In this document: positions 8,051 through 15,274 of the stretch, piece after piece
Numbering within the stretch: position 1 is the first letter of the stretch
Layout of the letters: every line of letters starts with the position of its first letter
DNA from: a virus
Strand: one strand, 5' to 3'
DNA length: 22,643 bases
IMG/VR virus record: IMGVR_UViG_3300029913_000561
Coordinates: 1-22,643 of that record
Program-made: the position numbers and the translations under genes
The notes under the pieces: generated by a model
Databases searched by the model: none
What the model was told of the DNA's origin: nothing
The model's input: the letters and a program-made list of their open reading frames with translations, nothing else

Positions 8051-8505
8051 ACCGGCCCCCCGGCGACCTCCGGCTTGGAGCCGGGCAGGCGAAGGTTGAC
8101 GTATTCGCAGTACCGGACCGTGCGCCCCGGCACCGACTGGTCGACGCGGAAGCCCAGGATCTTCACGTCGCCGTTGGCAACGATGGAAGCGACGGCGGTG
8201 GTCATGACGGCAACGTGCTCCGCTTTGGACTGCTGCGTCTGCCGAGCAGGTCCCTTCGCGCATCCTACCTCGGGCGCGCTTGGAATCGAACCCAAGACGA
8301 TACCTAGCGCCATCCGCATGCGCAGGTCGACCGCGTGGATCGACTGAAAGGTTCCGTCTGAGTTCTGCGTGATCTGCTTCGTGCCCAGGTCGAAGCACGG
8401 CATGCCCCACGCCTGGCGAGGCAGAGGCGGAGGAGTCGGCGCAAGCGGAAGCCCGACACCTGCTGGAACAAGCCCGGCGTTGGTGATGCCGGCGCGGTCA
8501 GCCAC
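8047..8505 (-). CDS. Baseplate wedge protein, Mu gp46/T4 gp25-like
   Basis: This 152-residue protein has the size and layout of gp46/gp25-like wedge subunits, which join the sheath to the baseplate. Visible features are a Pro-rich N-terminal arm, CFDLGTKQITQNSDGTFQSI (the first strands), the helix RMRMALGIVLGSIPSAPEVG, then helix EHVAVMTTAVASIVANGD and the closing strands VKILGFRVDQSV and VRYCEYVNLRL. The start is a GTG at 8505, overlapping the end of the four-cysteine gene by 8 bases; the stop overlaps the gp47-like GTG. The neighbours (gp45-like upstream, gp47-like directly downstream) fit this role. The usual GSRLW-type motif after the first helix is replaced by a shorter Ser/Pro/Cys stretch. 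Confidence 0.78.
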   Translation of the reverse strand: MADRAGITNAGLVPAGVGLPLAPTPPPLPRQAWGMPCFDLGTKQITQNSDGTFQSIHAVDLRMRMALGIVLGSIPSAPEVGCAKGPARQTQQSKAEHVAVMTTAVASIVANGDVKILGFRVDQSVPGRTVRYCEYVNLRLPGSKPEVAGGPV

Positions 8506-8647
8506 GGCGCACGATCGGCTTCCCGCACGTCAGGCCCGCACACACGACCGCTCGCCCCTCGTTGCGCAGATCCTCACCCACACACGTGCAGGTGCGGCGC
8601 CACTTGGCCCAGAAGGCCGCGAGATGCTCTGCCACGATGTCGATCAT
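8498..8647 (-). CDS. Four-cysteine miniprotein (49 aa), possible zinc ribbon
   Basis: A 49-residue frame starts at an ATG that shares ATGA with the stop of the hydrophobic protein upstream and overlaps the gp46-like gene by 8 bases. This double fit into the operon is the main reason to call it. The peptide has an amphipathic N-terminal helix (IVAEHLAAFWAKW) and then Cys20-x-Cys22 ... Cys36-x4-Cys41, a spacing that could bind one zinc ion as a short ribbon or make disulphides. The frame is also open upstream, but that sequence is the shadow of the neighbour. No known family was recognised. Being inside the baseplate block, it may be an assembly factor, a minor baseplate part, or a small regulator of host functions. 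Confidence 0.6.
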   Translation of the reverse strand: MIDIVAEHLAAFWAKWRRTCTCVGEDLRNEGRAVVCAGLTCGKPIVRRG

Positions 8648-9003
8648 AGTTCGTCCTCCGGTGGGGGGTCTCGTAGGCATGGTAGCGGGATCTCGGCCAG
8701 GAGCGCGAGCACCTGATCGACCACTGGCGTCACGACCTGCACGATAGCAGCGACCGCGATGGCTTCGGCCGCGATGATAGCGTTCTCGATGACCACCGCC
8801 TCCGCCCCCGCCGAAGCAAGCGCCGCGTTCGCCTTCTGCTCGAGGGTTAGGATGGCCTGCGGCACCGGCAGGGAGATCGGAGGCATGTTGCAGCACGGAG
8901 GCGGAAAGATCGGCAGGCCGGGGAGCGCAAGCGCCGCCGTGAAGCTGATCGGCAGGAGGCTCGGAAGCGTCGGAATCGGCGGTAAAGAGACGCAGCCAGG
9001 CAT
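8644..9003 (-). CDS. Hydrophobic Pro-rich protein after the spike gene (119 aa)
   Basis: The start is the ATG overlapping the spike-gene stop (TAATG); a much longer upstream reading is the out-of-frame shadow of the spike gene. The protein has a Pro/Leu-rich N-terminal ~45 residues (SLPPIPTLPSLLPI; PIFPPPCCN), then long Ala/Val/Ile-rich helices (about 50-105), and an acidic end PPPEDEL. The C-terminal helices are hydrophobic enough to consider membrane interaction, though no clean single transmembrane segment stands out. Function is not recognised. Placed between the spike and the gp46 wedge, it might be a spike-tip or hub-associated protein, or a membrane-active entry peptide; both are inference. 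Confidence 0.65.
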   Translation of the reverse strand: MPGCVSLPPIPTLPSLLPISFTAALALPGLPIFPPPCCNMPPISLPVPQAILTLEQKANAALASAGAEAVVIENAIIAAEAIAVAAIVQVVTPVVDQVLALLAEIPLPCLRDPPPEDEL

Positions 9004-9902
9004 TACGACACCAACACCCCCGCCGCCGCGTACGCCGGAATCGGCGGAGCGATGGCCGCAGTCAGGGCCGTCAAGGCGGTAGAAACCGCCGTCTCTGCCG
9101 CAGCGACCGGACCAACGCTGGCCACGGGCAGGTTGGCCCCTCCCGCAACTACAGTGCCCGAGGCTGCGGTCAAGGCTGTGATGGCCGTCGCCTGCGCTTG
9201 CAGCGCCGCCGCGAAGAGCTGCAGCACGCCCGCGAGGCGTTCGGCGACCACCGCGTGTGTAGTGGGAGCTCCAGGGCCAAGCGTGATAGCGGGCGCCGAG
9301 AGCTGGAGGGTCGCACTCGTGACGCGGAAGTACGCGCCTGCCGACCCGATACCGGGGCCCGCAATGCCTCCCGCGTCGATCTGCACGCCGGATTGCGTGA
9401 GCAGGTGCCAGCCCGACATGTTGAAGCTCTGCTTGCCGAACTGGCCAAAGATCGACCAGCCAGGGCCGAGGATCCCCAGCCCTGGATCGAGCTGCCAGCC
9501 CATATCGAACCCGCCCGTGTCCTGCGTACCGCACGCCACACGGTTCTTGTTGACCCCCTGTCCCGTGAGCTTGAAGAACCCGGCGCCCGAGCAGTACATC
9601 GCCGAGTCACCCTTGCCCATCTGCAGCGACGTGGGCGTGACCGAGCGCGGGTCGTTCAGCGGGATGAGGTACTTGCGCGACCCCTCCCCGACCGTCCACA
9701 TCGTGCACCCGTTGGTGACGGCGCCCGTACCGTCCACCACGGGATCGAGTGGCCGCGAAACGAAGCCGAAAATATGCTTGATCTCGCACGGGATGCTTGA
9801 CTCACCGCCGTAGTCGTCCACCGCGCCAACGAGGAACTTGTCCGCGTCGTAGCTGGTCGTGCAGCTCACCCCGAGGTCGAGCGCGAGGATGTCGTCACTC
9901 AT
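9003..9902 (-). CDS. Baseplate central spike protein, Mu gp45-like
   Basis: This 299-residue protein occupies the gp45 position, directly after the gpP-like hub and before the wedge genes. Residues ~20-95 look like a small beta-barrel (OB-type) region, followed by MGKGDSAMYCSGAGFFKLTGQG and a run of Gly-rich strands to about residue 210 that would suit a triple-stranded beta-helix spike. From about 215 to the end the composition changes to Ala/Thr/Val-rich helices (LAGVLQLFAAALQAQA and similar), which is not the usual metal-binding HxH tip of Mu gp45. The ATG overlaps the hub gene by 8 bases. The product would be the needle that pierces the outer membrane. The family call rests on synteny and on the barrel-plus-glycine-strand layout. 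Confidence 0.68.
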   Translation of the reverse strand: MSDDILALDLGVSCTTSYDADKFLVGAVDDYGGESSIPCEIKHIFGFVSRPLDPVVDGTGAVTNGCTMWTVGEGSRKYLIPLNDPRSVTPTSLQMGKGDSAMYCSGAGFFKLTGQGVNKNRVACGTQDTGGFDMGWQLDPGLGILGPGWSIFGQFGKQSFNMSGWHLLTQSGVQIDAGGIAGPGIGSAGAYFRVTSATLQLSAPAITLGPGAPTTHAVVAERLAGVLQLFAAALQAQATAITALTAASGTVVAGGANLPVASVGPVAAAETAVSTALTALTAAIAPPIPAYAAAGVLVS

Positions 9903-11160
9903 CCTGGCTCCCGAACCCTACGAGATCGATTAGGCGCATAAGGCGCACCGTAGTCGTCGTCCCTGCTCCGCTGCGTCCATATCGCACGCTCTCGACGTAG
10001 AAGTCGCCCGACAGGCCCAGCTCGTCGTCCTCCACGTGCGCGACCGTGTCGGGGGTAATGACGCACCGAGCGCCGCCGTCCTGCAAGCTTGGCGCGGTGT
10101 GCCCAGCGATGGTGTAGGTGAGGCTCCAACCTGCTCGGCGTGCTTCGCAGTCCTTGCGCACCGCGTACGTCTCGCACTGCTCGGTGCTTGTACAGTTCTT
10201 GTCCCGGTAGGCATGATACCGAAGCGGTGATCCGTCGGGCAGCACGTACCCGAAGGTGGCCGACATCTCGACGTCGTCGTATGTGCCCGAGAACTTTGCG
10301 TGCCCGCCCGCCTTGCCTCCGCTGCGCGAGTGCACCTCGATGCTCGAGAAGCGCCCCACCGTGTTGTTGCGCCACTTCGCCTTGAGGATGTTGACGAGGT
10401 TGGACGGCAGGCCACGCTGGCGAATGAAGCTGTAGCTCGCCTTCTGGTCCCCGTTGGGGATGGCGATGCAGAACGATGGCAAGCCGGCGCTTGCCGCTGC
10501 GGCGCCTTCGGCCCCCTGCGCTCCCGCCCAAAACATGATGCCTGCGCGGTCGAAGTGCCGACGCATGAAGCGGTAGTACTTTTCGTTCACCTTCGCCCGG
10601 ATCACGGTGTTGGGAGACGGCTCACCACCTCCACCGATTACGTCATCGTCAGGCGTTGGTTCCGTCACCGAGACCACCCCCACCCCTGCGCGGATCTGCC
10701 GACTCGAAGCGTTGTCGCCGAATAGCGCGCAGTTGCCGCTACCGGGTGTGGGGTCGAAGCCGATCAGCTTGAGCATTTCCACAGCGAGGTCGCGATAGGT
10801 CAGGTTGCTGTAACTGACCTCCGACGAGAACTCGCCCACATGCAGCTCAGCCGAATTGTCGCGCCCCTCGATCGTCAGCTCCGTGGCCCCCGTATCCCCT
10901 TCCGCCTCGAAGCCGTCGGTGAAACCGGCGAAGGATGGAACCTCCCCGATGAATAGCTGAAACGGTGTACGTGGCGGCGTCTGTGCGATCAGGCTTGCGA
11001 TGGTGTCGCCCTTGCCCATGCGTAGCGTGAAGCTCGCCGGCTGCTGGAGCACCCCCACGTGAACGTCGTAGCTCTCGCATACCATCACGTCCTGGTTGCC
11101 GAGCTGCAGACGGACCGTATCGTCGACCTTCCCGACCTGTGTCGTATCGAACGCGCTCAC
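9895..11160 (-). CDS. Baseplate hub protein, Mu gpP (gp44)-like
   Basis: This 421-residue protein follows gpN, as in Mu, with its GTG start sharing GTGA with the gpN stop. The N-terminal third has the signature of the gpP/gpD-type hub: strands VRLQLGNQDVMVCESYDVHV, PASFTLRMGKG, PFQLFIGEVPSFAGFTDGF, then ELTIEGRDNSAELH, which is typical of the hub (the 'T..G.D....L' motif). The later part includes FMRRHFDRAGIMFWAG, the domain that in the family carries a downstream barrel, and a closing DDELGLSGDFYVESVRYGRS with VRLMRLIDL. Six cysteines in the second half (for example CTSTEQC and CEARR) are more than usual. The hub would hold the spike below the tail tube. It is somewhat longer than Mu gpP. 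Confidence 0.8.
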   Translation of the reverse strand: MSAFDTTQVGKVDDTVRLQLGNQDVMVCESYDVHVGVLQQPASFTLRMGKGDTIASLIAQTPPRTPFQLFIGEVPSFAGFTDGFEAEGDTGATELTIEGRDNSAELHVGEFSSEVSYSNLTYRDLAVEMLKLIGFDPTPGSGNCALFGDNASSRQIRAGVGVVSVTEPTPDDDVIGGGGEPSPNTVIRAKVNEKYYRFMRRHFDRAGIMFWAGAQGAEGAAAASAGLPSFCIAIPNGDQKASYSFIRQRGLPSNLVNILKAKWRNNTVGRFSSIEVHSRSGGKAGGHAKFSGTYDDVEMSATFGYVLPDGSPLRYHAYRDKNCTSTEQCETYAVRKDCEARRAGWSLTYTIAGHTAPSLQDGGARCVITPDTVAHVEDDELGLSGDFYVESVRYGRSGAGTTTTVRLMRLIDLVGFGSQDE

Positions 11161-12062
11161 GCGGCGGCCTGCCCCGTCGTCGACAGGTACGTGACGTCGA
11201 AGCCAGGCGGGATGGCAAACGCGTCGTCGATCGCATTCATCTGCAGGAGCGTGATCGCCTGGCTTGTGTTGCCGAAGATCGCGGTGCTCACCTGTGCGAT
11301 GCTCATCTGGTGCGGCACCGAGTATTTCATCGGCACGCCAGACTTGAGGGACATGCTCTGAGCGTACGCCTGGACACCCGAGACGACATCGTAGATCGCG
11401 TCAAGTACGGGCCAGTTGGCGGAGTTTTGCATGTCCGCAGAACTGTCAAGCGACTCGAAGATTCCGAGGATGCCAGACACCTGATTGCCAAGGTAGCTTC
11501 CGTACAGCGCGAGGCCGGAGACGACGCCCGAGAACTGTGCCACCAGTCCGGTGAGTTGCTGCAGGAGGGACAGAGTAAACGGCGACAGCGAAAGTCCGCC
11601 TGCCAGACTGTTTGCGCTCGCCATCGACGTCGCGATCGACTGCTGCGCGTTGTAGACGAGAAACGCCGCCGACTGATCCCCCGGGTCCTCGGTGAACGTA
11701 AATTTGGCGGTCTCGCCGTTGCGGATCTTGACGAAGTCCTGCTCGCGCGGCCAGTCGTCGCAGACGGCCATGATGGTGCCCACCATCGGGACCACAAGCG
11801 GGAACGTGAGCTGCCGCTCGAAGAGCCCGACAAGCGACCGCATCAGCCCCGTCGGCTCCGCGTAGGTCTTGAACGTGTCGAGGAACAGCGCGTGCTGTTC
11901 GATGACGTAGAGCTTCCGTCCGAGCTTTTCGATCTGCCCGCCGCCGCTATGCGGGTACTCGTGCACGTGCTTGCGCCCCGATCCCTTCACCGACTGCTTG
12001 GTGATTGGGTACTCGAAACCAGAGAAGCTCGCGCGAGGCAGGCTATCGGCAAGTTGCGGCAT
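11157..12062 (-). CDS. Mu gpN-like tail/DNA circularisation protein, N-terminal-domain type
   Basis: This 301-residue protein has the typical start of the gpN/DNA circularisation family: LPRASFSGFEYPI, then VKGSGRKHVHEYPHSGGGQIEKLGRKL (the family's HEYP...V.DLGR pattern), and a segment with helix ALFLDTFKTYAEPTG followed by a predicted strand (RQLTFPLVVPMVGTIMAV). The C-terminal half is helix-rich, and the family's usual C-terminal end with a peptidoglycan-binding repeat is not present. Mu gpN is near 490 residues, so this form is truncated at the C-terminus or reorganised. Its ATG overlaps the tape-measure stop by one base (TGATG). In Mu-like tails the protein belongs to the distal tail/hub complex and connects tube to baseplate. 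Confidence 0.82.
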   Translation of the reverse strand: MPQLADSLPRASFSGFEYPITKQSVKGSGRKHVHEYPHSGGGQIEKLGRKLYVIEQHALFLDTFKTYAEPTGLMRSLVGLFERQLTFPLVVPMVGTIMAVCDDWPREQDFVKIRNGETAKFTFTEDPGDQSAAFLVYNAQQSIATSMASANSLAGGLSLSPFTLSLLQQLTGLVAQFSGVVSGLALYGSYLGNQVSGILGIFESLDSSADMQNSANWPVLDAIYDVVSGVQAYAQSMSLKSGVPMKYSVPHQMSIAQVSTAIFGNTSQAITLLQMNAIDDAFAIPPGFDVTYLSTTGQAAA

Positions 12063-14254
12063 CAGGGGGGGAGACTCTCGGGGGTTCCGCCCGCGGTGGG
12101 CGCCGTCTTGGCTGCGGCCGTGTTCTTGGCGATGATGGTGAGCTGGGCGAGCATTTCCCTGCCATCAAGCGCCCGCAACGTGTTGGTCAGCTCCTCAAGC
12201 TTTGCCTTGTTTCGCTCGAGATCCTGCTGCTTGTTCTTGAAGGCTTCCTGTTGCTCGGCGTTCGATGACATACCATCACCGCCACCGCCTACATTGCGGA
12301 GTCCAGGAAGGCCAAGGTCGAAACCGGCCGAACCGAGGGAGCCTCGCGTCTTCGTGACCTCGGCTTGCTGCTTGTCGACGAGCGCCTGCTGTAGCGCCTG
12401 CGCCCGTTTCGCCATCTCGACTTGCTCCTCCGAGATGGTGTGATGCTCAAAACCGTTAGCGTCCGTCGTCTTCGTCGCGTTGTATGTTCTGTTCAGTCCA
12501 GCCGTGGCGTCCTGCGCCTTGCCCCGAGTGTCGGCAGACGCCCTGTCTGCGGCCGCTTCGTCGAACCCAAACATGTGCATTAGTCTTTTCGCGCCATCGG
12601 TCATCACGCCAGTGAGGCTCACCATGGCGGGCAGCATCGCGATCAGCGCGGGGCGCATTTCGTCCATCATCGTCGCCGTCGTCTCGGCCATCTTGTTGTT
12701 GAAGACCGTTACCTGAGACTCGCCCGTTTGCATCGCGAGCGCATACTTTTCCTGAATCTCCCCCGCGACCATCGTGACCGACAGGAACTCGTTGTACTTC
12801 TCGGTGACCGCAGCGAGCCCCGCCGCGTTGTCGGCCTCCGCCTCTTCCTTCGCGGATCCGTACTTCTTGTGTTTCTCTCGGTGCACAGCGCGTGACTGAT
12901 CCACGGCGGCGTTGTAATGCGCCGCGAACGCCATCACCGGAGCCCGACTGTTCACGTTGCTGAGCAGGTGCGCGATCTCGTCGCCCTTACCGTGTGTCTT
13001 CGTCAGCACGTCGCGGATGATGTCGATCGGGTCGCGCTCCTTCGTGTGGCCATTGTCCGAATAGATGTCGATCCCTGCAGCCTTGAACCGCTTTTGCGCG
13101 GTCTGTCCCATGAGGTCACGGACGAACGCCTGCGCGCTGTTCGTCGCGGTCGTTGCCGTGCCTCGCCCCCCGGTCTGCATGCTCGCTTGGGACAGCGCGC
13201 CAAGCACCGCGATGCTCTGTCCGATGTCCGTTCCGACACCAAGCTTGCCGAGAAGTGCCGCCGTCTCCTCGTTCACCTTGAAGTTGCGCGCCTGCGCGGC
13301 GAGCTTGGTCATTTGCGTGGCCATATTTCGGATCTCGATCGCGCCGACCTGGCCTTGCCCCGCGAAGACGCGCATGACCTCGGTGGCCGCCTCTCCCTTA
13401 TTCGGGATGTCGCCGAGCTGGTTTGAAATGGCGGCGGCGGCAAGCACCGTGTCGCTCATGTTCGAGCCCGTCGCCTTCGACAGGACGGCCATGTCCTTGA
13501 GGATCTTCCGTCCCGTGTCGAGGTCGCCCGTCTTCTCCGTGAACGCGATCAACCCGTCGAGCGCGTCCGTCGCACTCTGCGCGGTTTCGTTGGCGACCTG
13601 CCGCGCTTCCTTCTCGAGCTGCTTGGGGTCCACCCGCTGTCCGGCCGCGCCGTGCTCGCTCGGAATGTACGCCGAGTTCGATAGCTGTACGGCCTTGCTC
13701 TCGATCCCCATGTTCGTCCCGATATACGAGCCGAGGTCGGTATTGATTCCTGCGCCGTGCATTATGTCGCCAAGCACGCGCCCGCCAAAACTCATCGAGC
13801 TGCCGATGCCTCCAGCGATGGCGGAAGCGTGCCCGCCTAGCCGCCCGAAGGTGGATCCGGTCGAGTACTTCCCCACGCCGAGCGAGCGCTGTGCCTGATC
13901 GCGCTGCGACTTGCGCAGGATGCTGTCGATCTCTCGCTGCATCGCCTTGAAGTCGGACGCAACCGCGGAGAACCGGCGCGACGCCTCCTGGCCGAACTGA
14001 ATCGTCGACCGCGTAGCTGGGGTCAGGAGGTCGCGCCCCTTGCCAGATATCTCGCGCTCGAGATTGGCGAACGCCTTGTCGGCCGCGCTGAGTCCCTTCT
14101 TGATGCCAGCGCCGCCCGCCTTGCCGCCCGCCGTCAACTCCTCGCTGACGACGACTCGTGCACGCTTGGCCTGGCTGGTGATCGAACGAAAAACGGTGTC
14201 CCAGCTCGCGTCCTTCGCGGCCCCGACCTTCACCATCACGGTGCGAGTGGTCAC
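12062..14254 (-). CDS. Tail tape measure protein
   Basis: This 730-residue protein sits between chaperones and gpN and has the composition of a tape measure: Ala, Lys, Glu, Gln-rich helices with a Gly-rich central region. The N-terminal ~130 residues form helical coiled-coil-like sequence (SWDTVFRSITSQAK, RRFSAVASDFKAMQREIDSI); residues ~133-185 are Gly/Ser-rich with hydrophobic patches (AIAGGIGSSMSFGG); residues ~210-430 fit the phage tape-measure minor-tail core (for example SDTVLAAAAISNQLGD, AFVRDLMGQTAQKRF); residues ~560-600 include a hydrophobic stretch (ALIAMLPAMVSLTG); the end (620-720) is again coiled coil. The GTG start has AAGG five bases upstream. Using the usual rule of ~0.15 nm per residue, the tail would be about 110 nm long (inference). 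Confidence 0.9.
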   Translation of the reverse strand: MTTRTVMVKVGAAKDASWDTVFRSITSQAKRARVVVSEELTAGGKAGGAGIKKGLSAADKAFANLEREISGKGRDLLTPATRSTIQFGQEASRRFSAVASDFKAMQREIDSILRKSQRDQAQRSLGVGKYSTGSTFGRLGGHASAIAGGIGSSMSFGGRVLGDIMHGAGINTDLGSYIGTNMGIESKAVQLSNSAYIPSEHGAAGQRVDPKQLEKEARQVANETAQSATDALDGLIAFTEKTGDLDTGRKILKDMAVLSKATGSNMSDTVLAAAAISNQLGDIPNKGEAATEVMRVFAGQGQVGAIEIRNMATQMTKLAAQARNFKVNEETAALLGKLGVGTDIGQSIAVLGALSQASMQTGGRGTATTATNSAQAFVRDLMGQTAQKRFKAAGIDIYSDNGHTKERDPIDIIRDVLTKTHGKGDEIAHLLSNVNSRAPVMAFAAHYNAAVDQSRAVHREKHKKYGSAKEEAEADNAAGLAAVTEKYNEFLSVTMVAGEIQEKYALAMQTGESQVTVFNNKMAETTATMMDEMRPALIAMLPAMVSLTGVMTDGAKRLMHMFGFDEAAADRASADTRGKAQDATAGLNRTYNATKTTDANGFEHHTISEEQVEMAKRAQALQQALVDKQQAEVTKTRGSLGSAGFDLGLPGLRNVGGGGDGMSSNAEQQEAFKNKQQDLERNKAKLEELTNTLRALDGREMLAQLTIIAKNTAAAKTAPTAGGTPESLPP

Positions 14255-14283
14255 GCTCGCCTTACCTGGGCTACAACCCGCAC

Positions 14284-14673
14284 ATGATGCACGTGCTTAC
14301 CTGCCTGCTCCTCTGGCTCAACCCAAACCCCCGAGACGTCTACCGACTCGTTGAGCTGGTCGACATTGCCCAACAGATCGTGTCGACAGATGCCGACGAA
14401 GCCGAAGGCGAAACATTGGCTGCTGTTGCAATCCACGAGACCGGCGCCCGCATCTTTCGACATGGCACGCACAGCCTCGTCACCGATGGGCGCGGCGCGT
14501 TCGGCCCATGGCAGGTTGTGGGAGGCCCACCAACGGCTGCCGAGGCTCTCCGGCGCGTCCGCTGGAGCGTCGGACTTTGCGGAGACTTGAGCCTCTACGC
14601 TGGTTGCGGTCGTTGCGGCGCCTGCCCCGACATCGCCAGCTCGCTTTGGGACCCGACACTCCCTCGCCGCTGA
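14284..14673 (+). CDS. Lysozyme/lytic transglycosylase-like protein, opposite strand
   Basis: This is the only credible plus-strand gene. Its 129-residue product has a short hydrophobic N-terminus, then TLAAVAIHETGARI (catalytic-type Glu52), GRGAFGPWQV (71-78; the GLMQ/GAWQ step of transglycosylase-fold enzymes), EALRRVRWSVGLCG, then YAGCGRCGACP and an end DPTLPRR. The order Glu-helix, Gly-x-x-Q, substrate helix and cysteine-rich YAxGxC end matches small peptidoglycan-cleaving domains seen in phages and GC-rich genomes. The start may be this ATG, the next codon (also ATG), or GTG 14293; no good ribosome site or promoter is visible. It sits between a minus-strand chaperone and the tape measure, with its start 29 bases from the divergent tape-measure start. 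A rival minus-strand frame covers the same bases. Confidence 0.6.
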   Translation: MMHVLTCLLLWLNPNPRDVYRLVELVDIAQQIVSTDADEAEGETLAAVAIHETGARIFRHGTHSLVTDGRGAFGPWQVVGGPPTAAEALRRVRWSVGLCGDLSLYAGCGRCGACPDIASSLWDPTLPRR

Positions 14674-14725
14674 CAACGCAAAGCTGAGCAGCACGATGGC
14701 GACGAGAAGGCGCACTCGCGGGAGT

Positions 14726-15274
14726 CTACTCTACCAAGCGTAGGTCCGTAAGCACCGAGCGCAGGAGCCGACGCACGCGCCTCGCGTAGCTCGTCGTGAG
14801 CCCGTTCAGCCTGTCCGCTTCGAGGAGCGCGATCAGCTCCCCAACCTCTTCGTCCTCGAGCGCAGCGTCGAGCGGCGAGGTCTCGAGGAGCATCGTCTCG
14901 TACCGCTCCCAGATGAGCTGCACGCCTTGCGACGTGAGCGCATCACGCACCGTGTCCTGGGCGAACGCGAAGAAGTCGCGCGACAGGTCGGACGGGTGGC
15001 ACGCAGCGCACGAGATGATCCAGCGCATCAAAAAGTCGTTGTACGATTCGATCTGCAGCTCCCCCGGCGTCGGGTGCATCTCCACGGCCCACTTCGCCGC
15101 TTCCGCGCGTGCGGTTTCCTCAACGCCCATGGCGACGTGGCGCAGCCCCATGAGGACTGGCGCATTCGGGCGGCCCTTCCACGTCTCCGCAAACGCCTCA
15201 AGCGGCAGGAGCACCTGCGCGGGTGGAGGGAGCGGCTCCTCGATCGGGGTGAAGGCGCCCACGCTACGACTCAC
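14726..15274 (-). CDS. Putative tail assembly chaperone (second gene, 182 aa)
   Basis: Function is inferred from position between the G-type chaperone gene and the tape measure. The 182-residue protein has a Pro-rich N-terminus, a helical middle (APVLMGLRHVAMGVEETARAEA; LQIESYNDFLMRWI), and an acidic-to-basic C-terminus (ALEDEEVGELIALLEADRL, then ARRVRRLLRSVL). Helical, acidic proteins at this place in Mu-like and lambda-like phages wrap or guide the tape measure. The start is a GTG at 15274 whose bases GTGA include the stop of the -1 frame of the upstream gene; relative to the normal upstream frame the overlap is 11 bases. No enzyme motif was found. Whether it is a genuine chaperone or an unrelated tail factor is open. 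Confidence 0.65.
   Translation of the reverse strand: MSRSVGAFTPIEEPLPPPAQVLLPLEAFAETWKGRPNAPVLMGLRHVAMGVEETARAEAAKWAVEMHPTPGELQIESYNDFLMRWIISCAACHPSDLSRDFFAFAQDTVRDALTSQGVQLIWERYETMLLETSPLDAALEDEEVGELIALLEADRLNGLTTSYARRVRRLLRSVLTDLRLVE

Noticed and set aside
8051-8410. N-terminal extension of the gp47-like protein up to 8410
   Set aside because: The added ~120 residues are the out-of-frame image of gp46; the GTG at 8050 with GTGA overlap fits family length better.
9004-9534. N-terminal extension of the hydrophobic protein up to 9534
   Set aside because: The added part is the out-of-frame image of the spike gene; the TAATG junction at 9003 explains the start.
11139-12443. 434 aa plus-strand open frame
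   Set aside because: It covers the antisense of gpN-like and the end of the tape measure, with Arg-rich shadow composition and no domain.
14674-14725. Bidirectional terminator between convergent gene ends
   Set aside because: Only a 4-bp stem (ACTC...GAGT) without a T-run is visible, too weak to call.
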